Shown one piece after another: positions 41,419 through 50,194 of a DNA stretch of 64,000 nucleotides. Positions within the stretch are counted from its first letter, which is position 1; each line of letters begins with the position of its first letter. The notes beneath the pieces were generated by a model. It was not told where the DNA came from. It saw nothing but the letters and a program-made list of their open reading frames with translations, and did not search any database. The DNA comes from Gracilariopsis chorda (taxonomy: Eukaryota > Rhodophyta > Florideophyceae > Gracilariales > Gracilariaceae): NCBI GenBank assembly GCA_003194525.1, contig NBIV01000014.1, positions 310,001 to 374,000 on the forward strand, read 5' to 3'. The position numbers and the translations under genes were made by a program.

Positions 41419-42618
41419 ATGCGTCCGCGAAGCGCGTTTGTCTCGGCGACGCCTCTGCGCGTGGCGGCTGCGCGTTGTGTCGCGCTGCATCGCGGCGGCG
41501 CGTCAGGCGCGCCGCATGCGCGTCGCAGCCGCTCTTGTGGCGTGCGCGTCGCCAGGGGCGCGCTGCCGCTTCCCCCCGTCGCGCTCAGCGCGCCAGCCGT
41601 CGCGGCCGCCGTTTCGGCGATTGCAAAGTTGCTGACCACGCTGGCAATCGGCGTGGTCGCCGCTCGACGCGGCGTGCTGCAGTCTTCCACAATCAGCGCG
41701 CTCTCCAAACTGGTGTACAACCTTTTTCTTCCCTCCCTGCTCTTCTCCAACGTGCTTCGTACGCTCAGCGCGCCCTTCAGCAATCAGCTTCTGTTGCTGC
41801 CGCTTGTGGCCTTTTTGCAGGTGTTGTCCGCTTTTCTCATCTCCGCGCTGCTTGCAGCGCTGCTCAGACTCTCGGACACCGAACGCCCCCTTTTCCACCT
41901 TTGCTCCTCCTTTGGAAACGCCGCCGCCTTGCCCCTGTTGCTCGCCACCTCTCTTTTCTCAGACGCTCTGCGCCCGTCTGTTGTCTCGGCCATATCGTTC
42001 TTCCTTCTGGGCTGGTCGCCTTTGTTTTGGTCGCTTGGATTCGCAGTCCTATCTGCCGCGCCCACCGTCTCGCCGTCCGGAGATAGCGTCCCGCCACCCC
42101 GTATGACGCCCTCCCTGTTTCTGGACACACTTCTCACACCGCCGCTCATTGCATCCTTCTCAGCACTGCTGTTGGCTTTCATCCACCCGTTGCGCGACTT
42201 GTTTCTGCGCACCCCGCTGCTACCAGCACTACAAACGCTGGGCTCAGGGTATTCCGCCGCAGCCGTGCTAATTCTAGCCGGCTCGTTAGCGAGAAACACC
42301 GCCACTGACAAGTCGTCTTCCACCGCCTTGCGAATGCCCCGACTCGCACTGGGAATCATTCTGTGTCGCTTCATAGCGCTTCCGTTACTCGTGTTCAACA
42401 TTCTCCTGCGCGTCGCCATCACGGATCGCTTCGTGCGATTCGCAATTTTGTTGCAGAGTGTTATGCCCTCTGCCCAGAACGTCACGTTGATGCTCACCTT
42501 GATGAAAAGGCCGCATGACGCCGCTGTTGCTGCTCGTCTGTTGCTCTTTGTTTACGTGCTCGGTGTTATTCCCATCGCTCTGGCGCTTTCCGTCTTTCTG
42601 GCTGCTGCCCCGTTCTAA
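41419..42618 (+). CDS. PIN-like/auxin efflux carrier family membrane transporter, 399 aa
   Basis: The ATG at 41419 gives MRPRSAFVSATPLRVAAAR, an Arg/Ala/Ser-rich head of about 50 residues that could be a plastid or mitochondrial leader. Upstream in-frame codons lack an ATG. About ten hydrophobic segments follow (for instance AVSAIAKLLTTLAIGVVAARRG, LLLLPLVAFLQVLSAFLISALLAALL, TPPLIASFSALLLAFIHPL). The family landmarks are VYNLFLPSLLFSNV near the N-terminus, FGNAAALPLLL, and LLQSVMPSAQNVTLML near the C-terminus, as in PILS-type and bacterial/fungal relatives. The central loop is short, as in PIN-like rather than plant PIN1-type proteins. The substrate cannot be read from the sequence. Single exon, divergent from the CBM20 gene. 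Confidence 0.85.
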   Translation: MRPRSAFVSATPLRVAAARCVALHRGGASGAPHARRSRSCGVRVARGALPLPPVALSAPAVAAAVSAIAKLLTTLAIGVVAARRGVLQSSTISALSKLVYNLFLPSLLFSNVLRTLSAPFSNQLLLLPLVAFLQVLSAFLISALLAALLRLSDTERPLFHLCSSFGNAAALPLLLATSLFSDALRPSVVSAISFFLLGWSPLFWSLGFAVLSAAPTVSPSGDSVPPPRMTPSLFLDTLLTPPLIASFSALLLAFIHPLRDLFLRTPLLPALQTLGSGYSAAAVLILAGSLARNTATDKSSSTALRMPRLALGIILCRFIALPLLVFNILLRVAITDRFVRFAILLQSVMPSAQNVTLMLTLMKRPHDAAVAARLLLFVYVLGVIPIALALSVFLAAAPF

Positions 42619-44490
42619 CAGCTCCAGCACTTGCACTCCACCTGTTTCCGCGCCTTTTCTTTGCACCGCCCGTTTTGTTTGCCATTTCAGTAAAATCTGC
42701 CGTTGCCAACGCTATACAATACGTCCGTAATGTTTCCGCTCCACTTTCTCACCCGAACATCAGCCTGCGGCCCGGCGTGCTTTCGTCATTGATCTTGGCG
42801 TGCCCTTCATTGGCACGTACCCTGCACTGCGCACCACTCTCACATGCGCAAGCCATTGGGTGTCGCAGCACTTTGTGGACAACGCCCGTGTCGTCAATCA
42901 ACCAATCACAATCGCTCACTTCTCTTCTCAATTCTGCAACTACCTCGAGCACTTGATGCCAAGAGGCGTCTAGTCTAGTAGATAGCACACATTACTGTCC
43001 TCAATATCATCTCTCTTTTCCTAATGTGAAAAAATGGCACTCTCTCTCAACCATGATCTTCAATCCATCTCTCAAAACAGCACACACAACTCTAGCGCAC
43101 ATGTTTACCGGCCATGTTTCCACCTTGCACCCGGTGTCTACGCACATCCACAGCAAGAAAAATTTCTGCCCGCTCGAACTCGCACTCAACATGCAAAATA
43201 GTGTTGATCACATACTTCCACAATGTCACCATGGAGCGGCATCACAACGGAAAGAGCTCCCTCCCCTTCAAGAAAGGCAAGGACTTAACGTCCAATCAAT
43301 ATTAGAGTGTGGCCAGACAAGTTGCCGGCGTATCTAGAGAGGGAGCGTTTTTTTTTCCAGGATCAATCCCTACCGCTGTCTCTAGGCACTCGGCCCACAT
43401 AAACACACACGCACGCCTTCAGTTTTCTCTTTGCCATGTTCGTCAGAAAACGATTTACATCTCTACCTCCAGACCACACGCAAGTGGCCAAACAGAACCG
43501 AGCCAGATCCAATGCATTCCCGACAACTTCATTTTCATTCTTCTGCTTATTGGCGTCGATTGCTGTATCTTGATGCCGCAAGCCCTCTATCATAGCTTCA
43601 CTCTTCGAATTCATCCATTGACTACGATATTACCAAACGAACCAAACACCCTCGCGCTGTCATAAGGCAAATTCCAGAGCCATGAAAGCTTTCGCTGCTC
43701 GTCTGGAGCTGCAACGTAAAGGCGGGCGGCTCCCTAGAGAATGCAGAGAAGTATCCCCCCTGCCTTGTTGTCCCCCCTTTTCTCATGATTTACGATCGGA
43801 ACAACGCGTGACTGATGCGAAATCGGACTTTTCATGGCAAGAAGGCGGCAATCTTCTGCTCCTGTGGAAGTGTTGGATCAAAGGATTATAACGAACAGCG
43901 AAGTGCGCAGTTCGAATCTCACTGCTCGAAACCCGAAGCCGTACATTGAAGTATGGAACGTTATCTCATTTTGGTAGTTCAATATTTTACGGGGCAGTTG
44001 TGAACGTGGGTGTAGTCAGATAAGCACGTTATGTTTCATAACTCCTACATGTAGACAGATATCTGGACAATTCCAGAGAAGAACACCGAACTGGGAAGTT
44101 TGCTGTTTGAAGGCATAATATGTTACATAAAATATAAGTGAAATAATGAAATACAAAAAAATAACAGCTATCAACATTTTTTCTCTGTCTTTTAGTATTT
44201 ACGTTAACCAAATAACAAAGCTCTTCTTGAAACCGTTTTAGTGCGACGACCGCGGTGTGCTATTGTCGAAGGAAAACAGGAAAGGATGAGATACTCAGAC
44301 AAGGAACGAGCTAGACAGAAAACTGTTCAACGTCTTTTATCAGGTCGCCCAAATTGTGACTACTTAAATGCAGTTGGATAAAACTCTGGCTGATTCACAT
44401 TGACTCCAAAGGCTTATGCTTCTGAGCTCTTCCCCCGAAATAGCACCGGTCAAAAAAAAGATGTATCCCGATAGAGAAGATGTCCATCTC
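42619..44490. other. Intergenic region, nothing recognised
   Basis: 1.87 kb with only short open frames lacking motifs. It is AT-rich from 43.95 to 44.25 kb. A GTTCGAATC at 43911 recalls a tRNA T-arm but no flanking stem fits. Confidence 0.5.
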
Positions 44491-44497
44491 TATATAA
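44491..44497 (+). promoter_or_regulatory. TATA box of the glutamine-rich protein gene
   Basis: TATATAA lies 236 bases before the ATG at 44727. That ATG is the first one downstream of the expected RNA start, which supports both calls. Confidence 0.5.
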
Positions 44498-44726
44498 CCG
44501 GGGCTCTGCCTTGCTTGGAGGACGAAGGTGTGGCCGTCCCAACCCGCGACAAAATTCTAGAAAGGAGTCCGCCACTTTGTACCCTTTGAAGGGTCCGAAA
44601 GACAAGCAAACATCACTTCTACCATTGAAGGGCAAATCGATATCCGATCACAAGGACGCCAAGGAGACCATTTTCTGTCCCATCACATCGCGTACATTTT
44701 TATTATCAGCTGCGGCGCGTTCACTA

Positions 44727-45599
44727 ATGTTTGAAGAACTAGGGGCAATGGGTGATCTCTGGGATGACCCTTTACAACCCGGAGCCTATCGTGCTTCCGT
44801 CGAGTCCACAGGAACCAACGACCCATCTTCATTCTATGCACTTCTCCTGGCTGCAACAACCCCCCCTGCACAAGATATGAATATCCCACAGAATACTACA
44901 CACGACAACATGTATGACTCTTTGCCACAGCAAAATGCTCGACAGTGGGTACAGCAATCAGTGCAGCTGTCTGTGCCAAACGACAATGCCGTTGGTCAAC
45001 AAGACGTCCAACAACATACCACTGATACCTTCAAAGCGATTGAGCAGCAACCAGAAAGTTCTACACCCATGAACGGACTCCAAGCACTGCAAGATTCACA
45101 CCGACCTCTCGTAACAGATGAGATGATTGGTATATCCCAATATTTGCGCTACGCTCAAGTAATCCTAGAAACGACTCATAGTTGTTCGCCGGCTCTAGAA
45201 AAAGCCAGACCCATTTATCATGGCTTTCTAAAGATGCTTTGGACGCAATGGATAGGCGGAATAATAACCACAGGCAAACTATTTCACGAACTGAACAAAT
45301 TTGTCAATGCCTTTGTGGGCAATCCAGAGTTCAGCTTCATTCGCGAGTGCAAGGCGTGGTATGACAGAGAGCATCAGCGCGAACAGGAAGAAAGAACAGC
45401 GCAGATGAGACAGTACGCTGCGAATTGTGAGCAAGGAATTCATGTGCGAGGCGAAGGTTCTTACTGTTCATCTTCTCTACCAAGAAGCCAAGGGGAGCTG
45501 TATGCCTGCTACTGCCCAGGTCCCTGCATTTGTCCTTTTGCAAGCTCAAGCCATCCAAGTGGAGCACAATACGGTACCAACGGTAACCGTTCTTTCTGA
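44727..45599 (+). CDS. Glutamine/asparagine-rich protein of unknown function, 290 aa
   Basis: First ATG after the TATA box gives MFEELGAMGDLWDDPLQPG; the frame is open further upstream but lacks ATG. Residues about 50-125 are rich in Q, N, T and P (HDNMYDSLPQQNARQWVQQSVQ). Residues about 130-225 look like a helical domain: ISQYLRYAQVILETTHSCSP, IYHGFLKMLWTQWIGGIITTGKLFHELNKFVNAF. Its G-I-I-x-x-x-x-L-F-x-x-L rhythm recalls the TAFH/NHR1 helical fold of TAF4 and ETO proteins, but weakly. The tail is Cys-rich (CEQGIHVRGEGSYC, ACYCPGPCICPF). A transcription-related role is possible, not shown. Confidence 0.6.
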   Translation: MFEELGAMGDLWDDPLQPGAYRASVESTGTNDPSSFYALLLAATTPPAQDMNIPQNTTHDNMYDSLPQQNARQWVQQSVQLSVPNDNAVGQQDVQQHTTDTFKAIEQQPESSTPMNGLQALQDSHRPLVTDEMIGISQYLRYAQVILETTHSCSPALEKARPIYHGFLKMLWTQWIGGIITTGKLFHELNKFVNAFVGNPEFSFIRECKAWYDREHQREQEERTAQMRQYAANCEQGIHVRGEGSYCSSSLPRSQGELYACYCPGPCICPFASSSHPSGAQYGTNGNRSF

Positions 45600-46044
45600 T
45601 ATCGGAAGGCTTTCGGAGGCATGACGGACACTTGAGCGTTGAGCGTGAGCCAGGCTACCAGAAGAACGCTATCAAAATGCATCAGGCTAATACGCAAAAA
45701 AGGACGCCACACGTTAGAGAGCAGCCACCCTTGAGTCAAGCATAAGACAGGAAAGGGCGAGATATCTGACCTCAATATGAACCTTGTGCTACCAAAACTA
45801 CTAATCAGTGAAAGAAAAGATGTGGGGATGCGATCTTGACGGATGCCTGCCCGGGAAACCTTGACGAGTGTTATTGCTGGTTGCGATGAATGAATCAATA
45901 AAAACAACAAAGCTGTGGTCAAGGAACATGGCGAGTTAGAGAGCCAAATGTCTTGGCAGCACTTACCGCATTTGCGATCGAAAGGAAGTGTTCCTCGTAC
46001 AAGAAAAGTCGTACAAGAGTCATCAACGATCAGTTTTGCCGTGC
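45600..46044. other. Intergenic region with a poly(A) signal
   Basis: AATAAA occurs at 45896-45901, 300 bases after the glutamine-rich gene. It could serve that gene. Nothing else recognised. Confidence 0.35.
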
Positions 46045-46620
46045 TTTCAGCAACAGAACCCGGCTCAGCTGCTTTCAAATCGGCCAATAAATCGTGTAGT
46101 CAAAGATATAATTAGGCAATGGCCAAACAAGTTCCTTGGTTTCCTGCGGAAAGAGAAGTATCTATAGACGATACTTCTACCCACAATGCAGCAATTAGGC
46201 ATTGAGGGCCCATAATAAACAACAACAACAACAACAACAAATCGTGTAGATCAATTGCACCAGTAGCAGTACCACTTGTCGAAAGTTGCAAGTGGGTGGT
46301 GACCCAGAGTGGGGAATAACGATATGATGATTTGGCCAAAAGGATTCGGAACCTACACGAACCCTTCATTCAGAAACTTTGCTATGAATGCGAAACCAAC
46401 GCGTAGGTCACCACGTTCCGGAAAGCAATCGCACGATGACAACGCCATTTTCGTTCAGCAAATCACAATGCCTTCCGAACATGAGTCGTGCAATTCGGTG
46501 CATCGTGGAGTCGGGCAACTCGTTCTACGCAACTCCTCACTTAGCTCGATGTGGCGGCACGTACTCTTGATCTTGATAAACTTCTAAGAGCTGGCGCGAC
46601 CATATGGGGAAGTCTTCGCG
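46045..46620 (-). pseudogene. Decayed partial copy of the aspartate aminotransferase gene
   Basis: The DNA matches 49390-49735 of the intact gene on the same strand, with many substitutions and small indels. Shared blocks include CAGCTGCTTTCAA, TCGGCCAATAAA, GCTATGAATGCGAAACCAA and TTCCGGAAAGC. Only the middle third of the gene is represented, and no frame survives beyond short pieces. The 139-bp insert at 46100-46238 has no counterpart in the intact gene. The parent is intron-free here, so retrocopy and segmental duplication cannot be told apart. Confidence 0.8.
46100..46238 (+). mobile_element. SINE-like retroposon with AAC-repeat tail
   Basis: A 139-bp insert bounded by perfect 11-bp duplications, AAATCGTGTAG (46089-46099 and 46239-46249). 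It ends in about seven AAC units (46219-46238). The related intact gene shows the empty site, so the borders are certain. A stem-loop with a 9-bp perfect stem, AGAAGTATC and GATACTTCT around TATAGAC, lies at 46154-46178. No tRNA-like A or B box was found. Long variable duplications and a simple-repeat tail point to LINE-driven insertion. Confidence 0.75.
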
Positions 46621-46814
46621 TTGTATTGCTGCTATCCAAAAGGATGCAAAAAGTTGCTTGTGATTCCCTATTTATACAGGTTCTCGCATACACTGCGACA
46701 GAACAAGCGCCACTGTACATATGCTATGTCGCTCAGGAGCTCGCCTTACGATACGTGCAAGTAGAACAACTCATGAATGAGAAAATGATCAAGTACTTGC
46801 AACACACCTTGTAC

Positions 46815-48032
46815 TCATCTCTTCAACGAGGCTCTATTCACTCCAGCGCTAGTTCGTTGATACTTTTGCGTAATAGGACGCCTCTCGTTGTCATACTTCT
46901 CTAGAGACTGTAACAAACAATCACCATTCGTGATCAAATTGGAAAGGCATACAGCATCTGCTATGCCACTCGCCATTCCCCACGCAAGTGATGATGACAT
47001 GGCATGTGCCGCATCTCCGACAAGTGCAACTCGACCGCGGACGTATCTCGGCAGCGGTGTAACACCATAATCAGAACTGTGAACAATCTCACTGGCCGGT
47101 GTCCGTACAACCAACCTCACAAAATCTTCGGGTAGTCTGTCCAGTATTTCCTTGGGTATTTCCCCATGAGGTCTGTTCACACCAGGAGGGGTACCAGAAA
47201 TGTCTGTCTTAAGAAAGATGGCCCAGTGTGACCATGACTCTCCATGTTGATCCACACCCACATCGTAGCTATTGAAAAACAAACCTGCTTCGGGACCGAA
47301 GATAACATAGGCGCCGTTCGTGGAAAAGCTGTCATCAGATGCAAGCCCACGCCATCCCCGACGGCCGAGAAAGTTAAATTGCCTCTCAGGCGCAACGTAC
47401 TGAGCAGCAACAGATCTCACTCCGTCACAGCCAACGAGCAAATCACCAGTCCATGATGAACCGTCAGCGAACAGCGCCGTCACCTCGTCTTCATTATGCT
47501 CCACAGCTGTCAATTCCTTTCGACCGTAGAAAGCCGATTGATTGCTGCCGGTTTTCGCGGAGTTTCTAAAGCACTTATAAAGTGCGCCTACAATATCGTT
47601 TCGTTGTGCAAAGCGTGACAGTCTCTCCGTTCCACTCGGTGACGGATCTCCAACTTCTCGTAGTTTTCCGCTTATGTCATGGAAGAAAAAGTTACTCAAA
47701 GGTACGCTGGCCTTGATAATATCATGTGCTGCTTCTTCTAGACCCACATCGAGTAGCTCATCTATGGCATTTCCACGGAGCATGACGCCGCATTTTTCGA
47801 CTTGTGGTTCTGGCACGCGATCAAATAGAGAAACTTGATGTCCTTTTCGATGCAAAAGGCAGGCTGTTGTTATTCCAGAGGTTGCGGCACCAACTACGGC
47901 AACGCGAAGGCTCGCAGTCGGCGTGAAGACACGTCGTTTTGGGTGCGCGTGCAAGCGGACAGTTCGGGAAGTACGTGGAGAAAACGAATCCAAGAGTATT
48001 GAAGAGGAAGAACTGAAGGCGCAGAAGTCCAT
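46815..48032 (-). CDS. FAD-dependent monooxygenase with probable plastid transit peptide, 405 aa
   Basis: Starts MDFCAFSSSSSILLDSFSPRTSR, a Ser/Arg-rich, acid-poor head of about 40 residues like a plastid leader. RVAVVGAATSGITTACLLHRKGHQVSLFDR (43-72) is the dinucleotide-binding fold with GxxxSG in place of the usual GxGxxG. LVGCDGVRS (about 200) is the DG motif and RVALVGDAAHAMSSSLAWGM (about 350) the GD motif, so this is a class A flavin hydroxylase related to zeaxanthin epoxidase and UbiH/salicylate-type enzymes. Length about 400 is normal for the core without extra domains. The substrate (carotenoid, quinone or aromatic) is unresolved. Intron-free. Confidence 0.8.
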   Translation of the reverse strand: MDFCAFSSSSSILLDSFSPRTSRTVRLHAHPKRRVFTPTASLRVAVVGAATSGITTACLLHRKGHQVSLFDRVPEPQVEKCGVMLRGNAIDELLDVGLEEAAHDIIKASVPLSNFFFHDISGKLREVGDPSPSGTERLSRFAQRNDIVGALYKCFRNSAKTGSNQSAFYGRKELTAVEHNEDEVTALFADGSSWTGDLLVGCDGVRSVAAQYVAPERQFNFLGRRGWRGLASDDSFSTNGAYVIFGPEAGLFFNSYDVGVDQHGESWSHWAIFLKTDISGTPPGVNRPHGEIPKEILDRLPEDFVRLVVRTPASEIVHSSDYGVTPLPRYVRGRVALVGDAAHAMSSSLAWGMASGIADAVCLSNLITNGDCLLQSLEKYDNERRPITQKYQRTSAGVNRASLKR

Positions 48033-48702
48033 TTCTCGGGAAGTACGTTGTTCGCTCGACCCTGATAGTCGTAACAGTTACGAGATGCGTTCGATGACCA
48101 CAAGGTCGTACATGACGAGTGAGTCGCAAAATTTGGTACCCGAGGTGGAGGTCTGGTAGCTATACCTATCGAGCCATGTCTGCCACGTATTCCGAGAATA
48201 AACGAAATCACAACACCTACATAAGATATTGTTGATACATAAGAAATTATGGATCGTTTAGGACACGTGGCTTCCTAGTGCCAATGAACGGTATCATTCG
48301 AAGATATTCGCAGCCTGTGCGGTCTCGCTTCTCGTGTCATGCATAACTGATAGGAGCGCGGACCACTCATGCCTAGATATTTGTACAAACAAGACAGAAT
48401 CACGGGACCTACGTTCTAGGTATCGATCCCGCTTGTTCAGCGAATATGCTACGTAGCTATCTAACGCTGACACTTCTCAGAGAAGAAAAGAATGAACAAT
48501 GTCCCATTCAGTTGCTTCAAGATGACAATTTGCGTCACCTTCAATTGATGTTAGGAAAGCTACACCAGGCTCAAGTTCTTTGCTCGGCGAACAGAATCGT
48601 GTATGAAAACAGCTACAATGTTTAAGTCAGAACTGAAGCGGTTGTGCGCTGACAACCCTAAACGAAGAAAAAAGGTCTCATGAGGAATTTGGCATATGCT
48701 TT
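48033..48702. other. Intergenic region upstream of the FAD gene
   Basis: 670 bases between two minus-strand genes. It should hold the FAD gene promoter and the 3' end of the aminotransferase gene. No TATA box or open frame is convincing. Confidence 0.4.
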
Positions 48703-49935
48703 TTAAGCATCGCGACCAATGCTCTTCACAGCGTCGCAAATGGCATCGGCAACGTATTGAACCGTCGCCTCCGTAAGTCCCGCCATAGAAATGCGTCCAT
48801 TCAAAGTCATATAAACGTGGTACTTGGAGCGTATGAATCGCACCTGCTCCGCATTCAAGCCCGTGAAACTGAACATGCCAATCTGCTTCACAATATGATC
48901 CCAGTTGCCAGGCGCGCCATTCGCCACCAAGCAGTCGCGCAAGCGCGTACGCATGTTGCGAATGCGCTCCGACATGGTTCGCAACTCCGTTTGCCACGAT
49001 CGAAACGCGTGCTCGTCCGACATTATGGCGGCCGCTATACGCGCGCCGTGCAGTGGCGGGCTGCTGTACGTGGCTCTGATGAGACGCTTCAACTGCCCCC
49101 TCACAATGTCCACGCTCGACGACGACGATAGCACCACGTTGAGCGCGCCCACGCGTTCTCCGTACATGCCCATGTTCTTCGCGTACGACTGCGCGACAAA
49201 CATTTCAATGCCAGAGTCGGCGAACAGACGCGTTGACCATGCATCGGTATCCAAATCGCCCGACGCAAAGCCCTGATACGCGTTATCAAAGAACGGCACC
49301 AAAGCGGCTTCCTTAACGACTTGCAGGATTTGTTTCCACTGCTCGCGGCTCGGATCAGCACCTGTGGGATTGTGCGCACAGCCGTGGAAAATGACAATAG
49401 AACCGGGTACAGCTGCTTTCAAGTCGGCCAATAAACCGTCTATATCAACTGCACAAGTGGCAGCGTCAAAGTATCGATAGGTGCGAGTGGGCGGTAATCC
49501 AGCGTGTGGGACGACGTTACGATGGTTTGACCAGGTGGGGTTCGGAACGTATACCAAACGTTGACCCAGAAAGGTCGCTATGAATGCGAAACCAATTCGT
49601 AAGGCCCCCGTTCCGGAAAGCGCTTGCACGGTTACGACGCGATTGTCATTCAACGGTGCGCTATGCTTTCCAAACATGAGCCGTGCCGAGTGCACCGTGA
49701 AGTGGGTCAAGCCATCCTGCGGCAAGTACTCATGATTGAGGGAGTGATCATTTGCAAAATGACGCTCGTACTGCCTCACAATGGGAAGCACGTACGGTAA
49801 ACCGTCGTCAGTTCGGTATGCACCAACTCCAAGATTCACCTTCTTCGGGGACGGATCTGCGCGAAACGCAGCAGTAATAGAGAGAATAGGATCAGGCGGT
49901 GCAGCAGGCACCGCACTGAATAGAGAGTGCGGCAT
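48703..49935 (-). CDS. Aspartate aminotransferase, 410 aa
   Basis: Moves the amino group between aspartate and 2-oxoglutarate, using PLP. The ATG at 49935 gives MPHSLFSAVPAAPPDPILSI, the usual start of cytosolic class I enzymes; seven upstream codons begin with TTG only. VNLGVGAYRTDDG, HNPTGADP (N189), FFDNAYQGFASG (D217), VAQSYAKNMGMYGERVG (K253, the Schiff-base lysine) and NGRISMAGL (carboxylate-binding Arg) are all in place. Length matches the family. There is no evident organelle leader, so it is probably cytosolic. Divergent from the glycosyltransferase gene. A decayed copy lies 3 kb away. Confidence 0.93.
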   Translation of the reverse strand: MPHSLFSAVPAAPPDPILSITAAFRADPSPKKVNLGVGAYRTDDGLPYVLPIVRQYERHFANDHSLNHEYLPQDGLTHFTVHSARLMFGKHSAPLNDNRVVTVQALSGTGALRIGFAFIATFLGQRLVYVPNPTWSNHRNVVPHAGLPPTRTYRYFDAATCAVDIDGLLADLKAAVPGSIVIFHGCAHNPTGADPSREQWKQILQVVKEAALVPFFDNAYQGFASGDLDTDAWSTRLFADSGIEMFVAQSYAKNMGMYGERVGALNVVLSSSSSVDIVRGQLKRLIRATYSSPPLHGARIAAAIMSDEHAFRSWQTELRTMSERIRNMRTRLRDCLVANGAPGNWDHIVKQIGMFSFTGLNAEQVRFIRSKYHVYMTLNGRISMAGLTEATVQYVADAICDAVKSIGRDA

Positions 49936-50194
49936 GACGACGACCTCGTACAACAATGTATCCTTGGGAGGAATGCTCTACGAGGATCAACACCGAACAG
50001 GGCACTGCCAACGAGGGGTGGGGCGCTGACAGCACCGCTTTTTGCGTACCCGTGGGCAGGATCGAACGCTACCCTTTTTTTTTTCGGTCCGCCATTCGCG
50101 CAATAAATCGACCAAAAGGCGGCGCGAGACTGCGCGCGCGAGAGCGGCGGGAGGCGGCGCGCGTCGACTGTCAAACTGTTTGTTCGACGCGGAA
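49936..50194. promoter_or_regulatory. Shared promoter between aminotransferase and glycosyltransferase genes
   Basis: 259 bases separate the two divergent start codons. A T-run (TTTTTTTTTT near 50074) is followed by CG-rich repeats of GCGCG type (50120-50165). No TATA box. Confidence 0.45.

Noticed and set aside
43860-43930. A tRNA-like T-loop, GTTCGAATC.
   Set aside because: No pairing T-stem or acceptor stem around it.
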